Of a stretch of 64,000 nt of DNA, positions 36,638 through 45,549 are shown piece after piece. Every line of letters starts with the position of its first letter. The stretch's first letter is position 1. The stretch is from an uncultured Roseburia sp. (GTDB lineage Bacteria; Bacillota; Clostridia; Lachnospirales; Lachnospiraceae), in assembly GCA_900542495.1 (NCBI GenBank), contig UQNW01000002.1, positions 171,554-235,553 on the forward strand, in the 5' to 3' direction. A program made the translations under genes and the position numbers. Below the pieces are notes generated by a model. The model ran no database searches. It saw nothing but the letters and a program-made list of their open reading frames with translations, and was not told the origin of the DNA.

Positions 36638-37441
36638 TTATAAGCATAGTGATTTTATATCTTTTATAAGATTTTCAAGCTGTACCCCAAGGCTGCAGTC
36701 GAATACTCCGGAGTCCGTCTCGATCACACAGGAATTGCCGTCCATAGAGGAATCTGCCACAATCTCGATCCCAATGCCGCTTCCTACGCGTTCAATGATC
36801 TCCTCTTTGTGGTTCTCTAAAAACTTCACATTGCTTCCTGCAACTTTGATACGAAACTCCTTGTCTCCTTCGATATTCAGGATTGCATCCTCAATGAGAT
36901 ACATCAAAATATGCTTTTTATTATCAAACTGAATATGGAACACTTTGTTGAAGACCTCTAAGATCACATCCACAAGGTCTTTTTCCATATTTTTCTGTTT
37001 TTCCCGAAACTCTGTCTGAAGCATTTCCTGCTGATTTTGAAATTCACTCTGCAGTTTGTCGCGTTTCGCACTAAATTCTGCTTCCAGACTCTGTCTGCCT
37101 TCCTGATAGCCAGCGTTTTTTGCTTCTTCCCTGACTTGTTCGGCATCCTGCTTCGCCTGTTGTAAAATTGCATCTGCCTGTGCCTGCGCGTCCGCTAAAA
37201 TCTTTTCTGCTTCTTTTCTCGCTTCTTCTGTATGGTCAATCTCCTCCACATAATCAGTGTCCGGGCCGACGATTCCGGCTGCGAAGCCGTCCTCATCCAC
37301 CTTCTTCTGTTCTATGTTGTGGAGCTTTGCCATTTGTTCTAAACGTTTTTCTACAATATCATTGGAATTAATGATACGTTTTTTATCCGGCTCATTGTGC
37401 ACGAAATATTGTTTATAAAGATTAGGCAATAATCTCGTCAC
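36638..37441 (-). CDS. fliH: Flagellar export ATPase regulator FliH
   Basis: Binds FliI and tethers it to the export gate and C-ring. The 267 residues have a long Ala/Glu/Gln coiled coil (about 75-160) and a C-terminal domain with VAGSNVKFLENHKEEI. A GTG at 37441 overlaps the end of fliG by 20 bases and has AGAGG upstream. A TTG four codons later (product starting MPNLYKQYFV) is an alternative, because it resembles the start of relatives and has GGAGG eleven bases upstream. Confidence 0.9.
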   Translation of the reverse strand: MTRLLPNLYKQYFVHNEPDKKRIINSNDIVEKRLEQMAKLHNIEQKKVDEDGFAAGIVGPDTDYVEEIDHTEEARKEAEKILADAQAQADAILQQAKQDAEQVREEAKNAGYQEGRQSLEAEFSAKRDKLQSEFQNQQEMLQTEFREKQKNMEKDLVDVILEVFNKVFHIQFDNKKHILMYLIEDAILNIEGDKEFRIKVAGSNVKFLENHKEEIIERVGSGIGIEIVADSSMDGNSCVIETDSGVFDCSLGVQLENLIKDIKSLCL

Positions 37442-38429
37442 CTCCGCCTCTTGAAATTACGATCTCTCCTGCATCTTCAAGCTTACGGATCACGCTGACG
37501 ATCTTCTGCTGTGCTTCCTCAACATCCTTCATACGAACAGGTCCCATGAATTCCATATCCTCTTTGATCATGGCAGCCAAACGTTTTGACAGGTTGTTAA
37601 AGATTGCATTCTGAACATCTTCGTTTGCACCCTTCAATGCAATTCCAAGATCTGAGTTTTCAACATCACGAAGAACACGCTGGATTGCTCTGTCGTCAAG
37701 AAGAAGGATATCCTCAAATACGAACATCTTCTTACGGATCTCATCTGCAAGTTCTGGCTCTTCAATCTCAAGAGATTCCATAATATGTTTCTCTGTAGAA
37801 CGGTCTACTGTATTCAAAATATTTACGATTGCATCGACACCACCAACGATCGTGTAATCCTGGTTGACCAGAGAAGAAAGTCTTCTTTCTAACACTCGCT
37901 CCACCTCTTTGATGACATCCGGTGATGTACGATCCATCATTGCGATTCTCTTGGCAACATCCGCCTGTTTTTCCGGTGGAAGTGCTCCTAATACCATTGC
38001 CGCCTGTGATGCGGTCAGATAGGATAAGATCATTGCAATGGTCTGTGGATGTTCATCCTGGATAAAGTTCAAAAGCTGGCTTGGATCTGTCTTACGCACA
38101 AACTCGAATGGGCGAACCTGCAAGGAAGCAGTCAGCTTGGAAATTACCTCCTGCGCTTTCTCCTGTCCTAATGCCTTGTCTAAAAGTTCTTTTGCATATC
38201 CGATACCGCCCTCTGCGATGTACTGCTGTGCCAGACATACCTGGTAAAATTCGTTTAATATATCTTCTTTTACCTGTGGAGATACGCTTCTTGTATTGGC
38301 GATCTCCAAAGTCAGTTCTTCTATTTCTTCTTCTTTCAGATGTTTAAAAATATCTGCGGAACGTTCAGGTCCTAAGGTGATCAGCAAAATTGCCGCCTTC
38401 TGAACGCCATTGTAATCTGCGGTTGCCAT
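37422..38429 (-). CDS. fliG: Flagellar motor switch protein FliG
   Basis: The C-ring subunit that contacts the stator and generates torque. The 335 residues show the three FliG domains. The N-terminal domain begins ADYNGVQKAAILLITLGPE. The middle domain includes the EHPQTIAMILSYL motif. The C-terminal domain has the charged torque helix around DDRAIQRVLRDVENSDL. The length is typical. It is followed by fliH with a 20-base overlap and preceded by fliF. Confidence 0.97.
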   Translation of the reverse strand: MATADYNGVQKAAILLITLGPERSADIFKHLKEEEIEELTLEIANTRSVSPQVKEDILNEFYQVCLAQQYIAEGGIGYAKELLDKALGQEKAQEVISKLTASLQVRPFEFVRKTDPSQLLNFIQDEHPQTIAMILSYLTASQAAMVLGALPPEKQADVAKRIAMMDRTSPDVIKEVERVLERRLSSLVNQDYTIVGGVDAIVNILNTVDRSTEKHIMESLEIEEPELADEIRKKMFVFEDILLLDDRAIQRVLRDVENSDLGIALKGANEDVQNAIFNNLSKRLAAMIKEDMEFMGPVRMKDVEEAQQKIVSVIRKLEDAGEIVISRGGGDEIIA

Positions 38430-38432
38430 ATT

Positions 38433-40037
38433 CTACTCCCACTCCTCATTCAGCCAGTTTCTAAGCAAAGAAGCCGCTGCTTCCGGATTTTCTTCCACGA
38501 ATTTTTCAATCAGTATTCTTGTCTCGGACTTCTCATTAAATCCGATATCCTGCAATGCGTCTGCTGATTCCTTTGTAGATTCAAGCAGGGATTCCACGGA
38601 AAGCTCTGGTTCCGGCTCCACCACTTTTTCTTTTCTTGTACTGCGGAATACTACATAACCCAACAGTGCAAAGATCAATACTGCAAGGATGATCTGTAAG
38701 TAATCTGATATTGTACGTGAGCTTCCCTTGCTGTACTGGAACATTGGCTGATTGTATGCAATGATCGTAATGTTGCTCTCCGGAACACCTGTTGCATTTG
38801 AAATCAATGTGTAAAGATCCTGGTCTACTGTTGTCTTGACCGGTTCACTGTTTGCTGCCACATACTCGTCAAAGGTCATGTTGTCGAGTTCTCCGGCTGC
38901 ACGCAGTGTATCTTCATCATAAATCACATAATTAGTCGCTACCGCGGAAATGGAAGATCCGTCATAATTAACGGTTCCAACCGCCGGTGTTGTGGTCGTG
39001 ATCTTCTCGTTATTCTGGTAATTTGTATTCGTCTCAGACACACTGGAACTTGTGTAATCATTATCTTCCAATACATAAGACGTATCATCGTCATTGGAAT
39101 CGGTTCCCGGTGTTGCCGCTGCTCCACCGACTGCATTCGATTCATATTCACTCTTTGATCCCACCATACCGTTTGTCTGTCCATCCGGCGCATAATACTC
39201 ATGTGTGGATTCTGTGGTCTGGTCAAAGTTCATCGCAAGATTCAGGCCGACCTCCACATTATCAAAAAGTTCAGATCCAACAAGGACATCTTTTACCTGT
39301 CCTTTTACCTGATTCTCTGCTTTTGTCTTTAATGATAACTGTGTATTGGCATTTCCGGTTACCGATGTCTCATCCTCACCCGAATAGAGAACATTCATAG
39401 CACTGTCTAAAATCCGCACATTTTTCGTGTCATCATTTCCAACGTTCGCTGCAAGATATTTTGCAAGTCCGGCTGCCTGTTCCTCATCCATTGTTCCGTT
39501 CAACGTCAGAATAACTGTGACATAAGCCTGCTCGCCTTTTGAGAGAATGGTTCCGTCCTCATCCGGCAGGTCTAAAGTCACTGCCGCTGCCTCTACATTC
39601 GAAAACGTCTCTAACTTCTCAGCATAGTATTCTTCCAGATATAACTTGTATTTCTTTGTCTTATCCGCCTCTGTGGAACTGAAACCGCCGTCAAACACAT
39701 CGCTTAAGTTTGTACCGCTTGTTGGAATATCATTCGTTCCAAGTACAATCGAAGCGTTGGCATAATCTTTTTCGTTTACCTTAAAAGCAAGTCCGTCGGT
39801 TGAAAGCTCATAAGAGATTCCTTCCGAATCAAGAATGCTCTTGACCTGTCCCGATTCCGCTGTTGTCTCGCAGGTAACTAATGTTACCATGTTCGGTTTG
39901 GAAACGACCGCCGCTAAAATTGCAAGTGCTACAAGCACGACCGCAACAATACTGATCAGCAGCGTTTTCTGCTTTGTGTTGAATTTTTTCCACCATTCAA
40001 GAATTTTATCTAAAACCTTTTGTACCTGTTCCGGCAT
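38433..40037 (-). CDS. fliF: Flagellar MS-ring protein FliF
   Basis: Forms the membrane ring on which the motor is built. The 534 residues have two membrane helices (about 26-44 and near 440-460). The ring-building motifs between them include EYYAEKLETFSNVEAAAVTL. A C-terminal FliG-binding tail ends KFVEENPEAAASLLRNWLNE. A Thr/Asp-rich variable stretch lies near residue 300. It lies between fliE and fliG. Confidence 0.96.
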   Translation of the reverse strand: MPEQVQKVLDKILEWWKKFNTKQKTLLISIVAVVLVALAILAAVVSKPNMVTLVTCETTAESGQVKSILDSEGISYELSTDGLAFKVNEKDYANASIVLGTNDIPTSGTNLSDVFDGGFSSTEADKTKKYKLYLEEYYAEKLETFSNVEAAAVTLDLPDEDGTILSKGEQAYVTVILTLNGTMDEEQAAGLAKYLAANVGNDDTKNVRILDSAMNVLYSGEDETSVTGNANTQLSLKTKAENQVKGQVKDVLVGSELFDNVEVGLNLAMNFDQTTESTHEYYAPDGQTNGMVGSKSEYESNAVGGAAATPGTDSNDDDTSYVLEDNDYTSSSVSETNTNYQNNEKITTTTPAVGTVNYDGSSISAVATNYVIYDEDTLRAAGELDNMTFDEYVAANSEPVKTTVDQDLYTLISNATGVPESNITIIAYNQPMFQYSKGSSRTISDYLQIILAVLIFALLGYVVFRSTRKEKVVEPEPELSVESLLESTKESADALQDIGFNEKSETRILIEKFVEENPEAAASLLRNWLNEEWE

Positions 40038-40055
40038 TTTCTCTAACCTCGTTCA

Positions 40056-40367
40056 CTAAATTTGCATATTCATGATTTCTTTGTATGCATCTATGATCTT
40101 ATCTCTTACTGCAACTGTATACTGGATCGCAGTGAGTGCTTTGGTCTGTGCCGTTGTCAGATCATGTGTATTCTCTGCCTGTCCTAATGCAAAACGGATT
40201 GCCTCCGACTGTGCATTGTTCTGAAGATCATTCGTCTCTGAAACCATATTCATTGCAGAAGAAAGTACAGAGCTGAAGGAATCATCCTCTGTTGCCACAA
40301 GCTGGTTCTTCTGTGCGATCTGATTCAGATAATCCGAACTAATATTTGTCAAAGAACTGATGTCCAT
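40056..40367 (-). CDS. fliE: Flagellar hook-basal body protein FliE
   Basis: A 103-residue protein that joins the MS ring to the rod. It ends with the conserved segment ALTAIQYTVAVRDKIIDAYKEIMNMQI. It lies between flgC and fliF, as in B. subtilis. Length and C-terminus are diagnostic. Confidence 0.95.
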   Translation of the reverse strand: MDISSLTNISSDYLNQIAQKNQLVATEDDSFSSVLSSAMNMVSETNDLQNNAQSEAIRFALGQAENTHDLTTAQTKALTAIQYTVAVRDKIIDAYKEIMNMQI

Positions 40368-40390
40368 ATGTCATACCACCTTACTTATTG

Positions 40391-40831
40391 TTATTTTCCA
40401 ATGGAAAGTCCGCTCTGTGCGATTGACTTTGCTGCCTCAAACGCTGTTGTATTTGCCTCATAGGCACGGGATGCATCAATGAGGTTTGTCATCTCTGTGA
40501 CAGTATTCACATTCGGATAAGAGACATAACCGTTCTCATCTGCATCCGGGTTCGATGGATCATATTCCATAATAAAATCGGTCTCTGTATCCTCACTGAC
40601 AGAAGATACCTTCACACCATTGCCGACGAACTTTGCTCTCGCACTCTGGTAATACTGTGAAAAAGGTGTTACCTGTTTCTCCGCAAACGTTACAATCTTT
40701 CTTCTGTAAGGTGTTCCGTCTTCTGTTCTTGTTGTATTCACGTTTGCGATATTCTCTGCAATCGTATCCATGCGGAAACGCTCTGCCGTCATACCGGAAG
40801 CGCTGATATTAAAAGCCTGAAATAAAGCCAT
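40391..40831 (-). CDS. flgC: Flagellar basal-body rod protein FlgC
   Basis: A proximal rod subunit of 146 residues. The N-terminal rod motif FNISASGMTAERFRMDTIAENIANVNT and the C-terminal coiled helix TNLIDASRAYEANTTAFEA are typical. It follows flgB with a 29-base gap. Confidence 0.96.
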   Translation of the reverse strand: MALFQAFNISASGMTAERFRMDTIAENIANVNTTRTEDGTPYRRKIVTFAEKQVTPFSQYYQSARAKFVGNGVKVSSVSEDTETDFIMEYDPSNPDADENGYVSYPNVNTVTEMTNLIDASRAYEANTTAFEAAKSIAQSGLSIGK

Positions 40832-40860
40832 TTTTATCCTCCTGTAGTCTTATTCTGTCT

Positions 40861-41256
40861 TTACTTTAATACTGCCTGCATTCTTGTAAAATCAGATGTT
40901 ATACTGTTTGTAAGTGCCTGATACCGGATCGTCTCCGATGCCAGTTCCACATTCTCCGTATCCGGGTCAACATTGTTCCGGTCCAGACGGTAGGAATAAT
41001 TTGAAGAATCGGTATAAGTCGATACATTCAGATCTGATAAATCTGTATTCAATGCACGTACTTTCTTATCTAATGCTGTATACTTGGAATGTCCTAATTC
41101 TCTCTGTAAAACAGATTCAAAGTCCACTTCCTGTCTCTTATATCCCGGCGTATCTGCATTTGCCAGGTTGTTCATGATTGCTGTTTCACGAAGCCAGCTT
41201 GCATCCGCCGCTTTATCTAACACATTAATATAGTCAAATGCGTTCGTTGTAAACAT
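40861..41256 (-). CDS. flgB: Flagellar basal-body rod protein FlgB
   Basis: A proximal rod subunit and the first gene of the fla/che run. The ATG at 41256 is preferred because GGAG is seven bases upstream; an ATG two codons earlier nearly touches that site. The product carries the rod motif LRETAIMNNLANADTPGYKRQEV. At about 131 residues the length is normal. Confidence 0.96.
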   Translation of the reverse strand: MFTTNAFDYINVLDKAADASWLRETAIMNNLANADTPGYKRQEVDFESVLQRELGHSKYTALDKKVRALNTDLSDLNVSTYTDSSNYSYRLDRNNVDPDTENVELASETIRYQALTNSITSDFTRMQAVLK

Positions 41257-41303
41257 ACACATTCTCCTTCCAATTTACATAATTCTACAGTGATCTAGTA
41301 CTT

Positions 41304-41331
41304 ATTATAAAGAATAAATACAAAAACACAA
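41304..41331 (-). promoter_or_regulatory. Putative fla/che operon promoter before flgB
   Basis: On the minus strand TTGTGT and a perfect TATAAT are 16 bases apart, about 50 bases upstream of the flgB start. A/T-rich DNA flanks it. This is the only good candidate in the codY-flgB gap, so it probably drives the long flagellar operon. Confidence 0.65.
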
Positions 41332-41445
41332 GTATTTTTTTACCATTTTTGACATATATTGTAGTTTTTTGTTTTCTGCAACACCACATTATGTTTTCAA
41401 CTACATATATAAGTGCATTATTTTTCCGATTTATCTGCACTGCAA

Positions 41446-41490
41446 GAAAAAAAAGGAATTCTATAGTCCTCTATAAAATCCCTTTTTCTT
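41446..41490 (-). terminator. codY: Rho-independent terminator after codY
   Basis: On the minus strand AAAAAGGGATTTTATAG pairs with CTATAGAATTCCTTTTT with few mismatches, followed by a T-rich tail. It lies 12 bases past the codY stop and separates codY from the flagellar operon. Confidence 0.85.
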
Positions 41491-41501
41491 TGTAAATCCA
41501 T

Positions 41502-42284
41502 TTACTTTATATTATTTTCTTTCTTAATATTCTCAAGTTCATCAAACACAAAATCATTCAAAACCTTAATGTAGGTTCCCTTCATACCGGAAGATCTTGA
41601 CTCGATGACTCCAGCACTCTCAAACTTACGGAGTGCATTGACGATCACGGATCTTGTAATGCCAACACGGTCTGCGATCTTGCTCGCTACAAGGATTCCT
41701 TCCTTGCCGTCCATTTCTTCAAAGATATGTGTAATGGCTTCTAACTCTGAAAACGAAAGTGTGCTGATCGCTGATTTTACGATCTGGACCTTTCTGGTCT
41801 CCTCTGCATTCTCCTCATTTACGGAACGCATCATCTCAAGTCCTACTACCGTTGTTCCATACTCACTTAAAATGATATCGTCAATATCATACGGATCATT
41901 CTCGCGGTATACGAATAATGTTCCTAAACGTTCTCCTGCAATATCGATTGGTGTAATGATCGCAGTGTACTTTTTAATATCATTCACAAATCCCAATGTT
42001 TCAAGATTGACATTCTCTTTTGTGGAGAGGATTCCAAGCAGTCGTTCATTCAATAAAGGGTCAATAAATCCGCCGACTTCATCAACGATCAGTTCCCGGA
42101 TCTCCTCGACACCGCTTGTAAGTCCGGTTCCCAATACTTTTCCTTTTTTACTGATAACTAAGATGTTGGATTTTAAAATTTCTTTCAATACATCGCAGAT
42201 ATCATTAAAAACTACTTTTGATGAATTGTTGTTATGCAGCAATTTATTGATTTTTCTTGTTTTATCTAACAATTGAACGCTCAT
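41502..42284 (-). CDS. codY: GTP- and branched-chain-amino-acid-sensing regulator CodY
   Basis: A global transcription factor that represses nutrient-limitation genes when GTP and branched-chain amino acids are plentiful. ATG 42284 has GGGAGG seven bases upstream and gives a 260-residue protein starting MSVQLLDKTRKINKLLHNNN, the standard CodY opening. The GAF domain (to about residue 155) and the C-terminal winged helix with ASKIADRVGITRSVIVNALR are present. It lies directly before flgB as in B. subtilis. A CodY-like site overlaps its own promoter. Confidence 0.97.
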   Translation of the reverse strand: MSVQLLDKTRKINKLLHNNNSSKVVFNDICDVLKEILKSNILVISKKGKVLGTGLTSGVEEIRELIVDEVGGFIDPLLNERLLGILSTKENVNLETLGFVNDIKKYTAIITPIDIAGERLGTLFVYRENDPYDIDDIILSEYGTTVVGLEMMRSVNEENAEETRKVQIVKSAISTLSFSELEAITHIFEEMDGKEGILVASKIADRVGITRSVIVNALRKFESAGVIESRSSGMKGTYIKVLNDFVFDELENIKKENNIK

Positions 42285-42329
42285 TTGACAGCCTCCCATG
42301 TGTTTTTGATAGTTTTTGTGACATTTTGT

Positions 42330-42358
42330 ATTTTATCACATTTATTCAGAAAATTCAA
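42330..42358 (-). promoter_or_regulatory. codY: codY promoter with an overlapping CodY-like box
   Basis: On the minus strand TTGAAT and TAAAAT are 17 bases apart, about 46 bases upstream of the codY start. Positions 42341-42355 read AATTTTCTGAATAAA on the minus strand, matching the CodY consensus AATTTTCWGAAAATT at 12 of 15 bases and overlapping the -35 box. Autorepression is inferred. Confidence 0.6.
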
Positions 42359-42368
42359 TATTTTCAAA

Positions 42369-44450
42369 TTATTCTTGAATATTTTCTTTCTTTTCTGTTA
42401 CATAGCCGCACTGTTCATCTGCACAGACGATTTTGCTGCCTTTTACAACCATATAGCCGCCGCATTTCGGGCATTTTTCTTCTACCGGACGTGACCAGCT
42501 CATGAAATCACATTCCGGATTATTCTCACAGCCGTAATATTTTCTGCCCTTCTTTGTCTTTTTCAGCACGATCTCCTTGCCGCATTTCGGACATTTGATG
42601 CCGATTTTTTCGAGGTAAGGTTTTGTGTTGCGGCATTCCGGGAAGCCCGGGCATGCAAGGAACTTGCCATGTGGTCCGTATTTTACGACCATATTTCTGC
42701 CACATACATCACAGACAACATCGGTCACTTCGTCTTCTATTTTTACTTTTTCCAGATCTTTTTCGGCAGCTTCCACTGCTTTTTCCAGATCCGGATAAAA
42801 ATTTTCAACAACTGTTTTCCAGTTGACCGTTCCCTCGCCGACGCTGTCGAGCAGGTTTTCCATGTTGGCTGTGAAATGCTCATCCACTATGGAAGGGAAA
42901 GATTCTTTCATGATCTGGTTTACTACTTCCCCAAGCTCTGTCACATAAATGTTTTTATTTTCTTTTACAATATAACGTCTTGCAAGGATTGTCGTGATCG
43001 TCGGAGAATAAGTACTCGGGCGTCCGATCCCAAGTTCCTCTAAAGTCTTTACCAGAGACGCTTCTGTATAGTGTGCCGGTGGCTGGGTAAAATGCTGTTT
43101 TTCTTCCAGCTTATCAAGAGAAAGTTCTGTATGCTCATCAATGGATTTTAACAATACATTGTTCTCTGCTTTTTCATCTTCATCACTTGTATACACAGAC
43201 ATGAATCCGTCGAATGTGACTTTGGATGCAGAGACTGTGAAACGGTAATCTCCTGCCCCGATCTTTACATTTGTTGTTTCATATACCGCAGATGCCATAC
43301 GGCTGGCTGCAAAACGTTTCCAGATCAGCTGGTAAAGACGGAACTGGTCTCTGGAAAGAGAATCTTTTACCATGGCAGGAGTCCGGTTGATATCCGAAGG
43401 ACGGATTGCCTCGTGCGCATCCTGAATCTTGGCACCGGATTTTTTCGAGACGGTCTGTGTTGCAAGATAGTTCTCTCCATAGTTGCTGTTGATATACTCA
43501 TGTGCCTGTGCGTCTGCTTCCTCTGAGATACGGACAGAGTCAGTACGCAGGTACGTGATCAGACCAACGGTTCCCTGACCTTTCACATCCACACCTTCGT
43601 ATAACTGCTGTGCGATCCTCATGGTCTTGGAAATCGGGAAGTTTAACGCTTTAGACGCCTCCTGTTGTAAAGTACTGGTGGTAAATGGAAGCGGTGCTTT
43701 TTTCACACGCTCTCCCTTCTTCACTTCCAGCACCTGAAATTTTTCTTTTTCGATCTCTGCCATTACACGATCCATTTCTTCTCTGGAAGTAATGTTCATC
43801 TTATTCTGGCTGTCTCCGTAGAACTTTGCAAGCAGCGGTTTCTTCTCTCCGGCAACCTTAAGCTGTGCATCTAATGTCCAGTATTCTTCTGGAATAAAGG
43901 CGTTGATCTCATCTTCTCTGTCACAGATGATACGAAGTGCAACAGACTGCACACGTCCGGCACTTAAGCCGCGCTTTACTTTTGCCCAGAGTAATGGACT
44001 GATCTTGTAACCAACCATACGGTCTAAGATTCGTCTTGCCTGCTGTGCATTCACAAGATTCATGTCAATATCACGCGGCTGCTTTAATGAGGCTTTTACT
44101 GCGCTCTGTGTGATCTCGTTGAAGCTGATACGGTTTACATCTTTTCCCTCTAACTTTAACGCCTGACTAAGATGCCAGGAAATCGCTTCTCCCTCACGGT
44201 CCGGGTCAGTTGCGAGATACACTTTATCTGCTTTTTTCACTTCTTTACGAAGCTTCGCAAGGATATCTCCTTTTCCTCGGATAGTAATGTATTTCGGTTC
44301 AAAATCATGCTCCACATCCACACCAAGCTGACTTTTTGGCAGATCCCGCACATGTCCGTTCGATGCTGCAACCTCATAATTTTTTCCCAGAAATTTTTTG
44401 ATTGTCTTCACCTTCGCAGGTGATTCCACGATAACCAGGTACTTAGCCAT
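42369..44450 (-). CDS. topA: DNA topoisomerase I
   Basis: Relaxes negatively supercoiled DNA. The 693 residues include the Toprim domain (VIVESPAKVKTIKKFL and DPDREGEAISWHL) and the active-site tyrosine in ITYLRTDSVRIS. Three C-terminal zinc-ribbon-like Cys4 modules start near residues 575, 615 and 655. The length is normal for Firmicutes. It lies downstream of dprA, as in B. subtilis, and upstream of codY. Confidence 0.97.
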   Translation of the reverse strand: MAKYLVIVESPAKVKTIKKFLGKNYEVAASNGHVRDLPKSQLGVDVEHDFEPKYITIRGKGDILAKLRKEVKKADKVYLATDPDREGEAISWHLSQALKLEGKDVNRISFNEITQSAVKASLKQPRDIDMNLVNAQQARRILDRMVGYKISPLLWAKVKRGLSAGRVQSVALRIICDREDEINAFIPEEYWTLDAQLKVAGEKKPLLAKFYGDSQNKMNITSREEMDRVMAEIEKEKFQVLEVKKGERVKKAPLPFTTSTLQQEASKALNFPISKTMRIAQQLYEGVDVKGQGTVGLITYLRTDSVRISEEADAQAHEYINSNYGENYLATQTVSKKSGAKIQDAHEAIRPSDINRTPAMVKDSLSRDQFRLYQLIWKRFAASRMASAVYETTNVKIGAGDYRFTVSASKVTFDGFMSVYTSDEDEKAENNVLLKSIDEHTELSLDKLEEKQHFTQPPAHYTEASLVKTLEELGIGRPSTYSPTITTILARRYIVKENKNIYVTELGEVVNQIMKESFPSIVDEHFTANMENLLDSVGEGTVNWKTVVENFYPDLEKAVEAAEKDLEKVKIEDEVTDVVCDVCGRNMVVKYGPHGKFLACPGFPECRNTKPYLEKIGIKCPKCGKEIVLKKTKKGRKYYGCENNPECDFMSWSRPVEEKCPKCGGYMVVKGSKIVCADEQCGYVTEKKENIQE

Positions 44451-44469
44451 TCAAACTGTCTCCTTATTT

Positions 44470-45549
44470 TCAGATTTTGCGTATATAATAATTTTTAAAA
44501 GATTCTGTAATAAAGTCCTTCTGGATCAGTCTCTGCAAAATGTCCGCAAGCTGTGGCATGGGAAATCCTGTTTTTTTCAGAAGGTCTTCCATACTTTTCG
44601 GTCGTAAACTCAAACAAGCATACACCAAGCTTTCATCTTTTTCAAGTAATAATTTGTTAAAATTTTCTTGAACTGCATCCACTTTCATACACAATTCAAG
44701 ATCTTTTGCAAAATCTTCCACACTATTTAAAATGCCTGCACCCTGCCGGATCAGATTGTTGCACCCCTGACTTAAAGCGTCTGTGCTGCGCCCCGGAACC
44801 GCATAAATATCCTTTCCCTGCTCTAATGCAAAGTCCGCAGTGATCAAAGAACCACTCCTCTCTTTCGCCTCCACGACGACCACCACATCTGAGAGTGCCG
44901 AGATGATCCTGTTCCGTGCCGGAAATAACTGTGCAATCGGTTCTGTGTCCGGCGGATATTCCGAAATGATCCCGCCCTGCGCTAAAATGGATTCATATAA
45001 TTTCTGATTTGTCCGCGGGTAGCAGACATTCACGCCACAGCCTAACACTGCAAACGTATCTCCGCCCGCCTTTAATGCCCCGATATGTCCGTATGCGTCA
45101 ATCCCTCTTGCCATGCCGCTGATCACCTCTGCGCCACAGCACGCAAGCTTTTCCGCGATCCGCTCTGCCATTGTCTTTCCGTAGTCAGAACACATTCTTG
45201 CCCCGACGATTGCCACACGCTTTTTAGAAAAATCGGGCAGTTTTCCTTTCACATACAAGCTGTAAGGTGCATCTACGATGTTGCGCAGCTGTTCCGGATA
45301 TGAGTCCATTTCATAGGATAAAAATGTGGTTCCGTTTTCGCCAAGCTTCGCATATTTTTCTTCTAAATCCCAGTCCATTTTTCGTTCTGTGATTGCAAGT
45401 ACCTGACGGTCTGACAGTCCTGCCAGCTTTTCTAACTGCTCTTTTTTCAAAAAATAGATTTCTTCCGCAGAGCCAGCCTGTCCTAACAGGCGGTGGATCG
45501 TCTTACACCCGACACCCGGAATGTTTGAAAGCCAGTACTGATATTTCAT
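44470..45549 (-). CDS. dprA: DNA-processing protein DprA
   Basis: Loads RecA on incoming single-stranded DNA during natural transformation. ATG 45549 has GGAGG eight bases upstream and overlaps the comM stop (ATGA). It gives 359 residues beginning MKYQYWLSNIPGVGCKTIHR. A SAM-like N-terminal helical part precedes the Rossmann-fold DprA domain with VAIVGARMCSDYG, SGMARGIDAYGH and LGCGVNVCYP. A C-terminal winged helix ends the protein. Confidence 0.95.
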   Translation of the reverse strand: MKYQYWLSNIPGVGCKTIHRLLGQAGSAEEIYFLKKEQLEKLAGLSDRQVLAITERKMDWDLEEKYAKLGENGTTFLSYEMDSYPEQLRNIVDAPYSLYVKGKLPDFSKKRVAIVGARMCSDYGKTMAERIAEKLACCGAEVISGMARGIDAYGHIGALKAGGDTFAVLGCGVNVCYPRTNQKLYESILAQGGIISEYPPDTEPIAQLFPARNRIISALSDVVVVVEAKERSGSLITADFALEQGKDIYAVPGRSTDALSQGCNNLIRQGAGILNSVEDFAKDLELCMKVDAVQENFNKLLLEKDESLVYACLSLRPKSMEDLLKKTGFPMPQLADILQRLIQKDFITESFKNYYIRKI

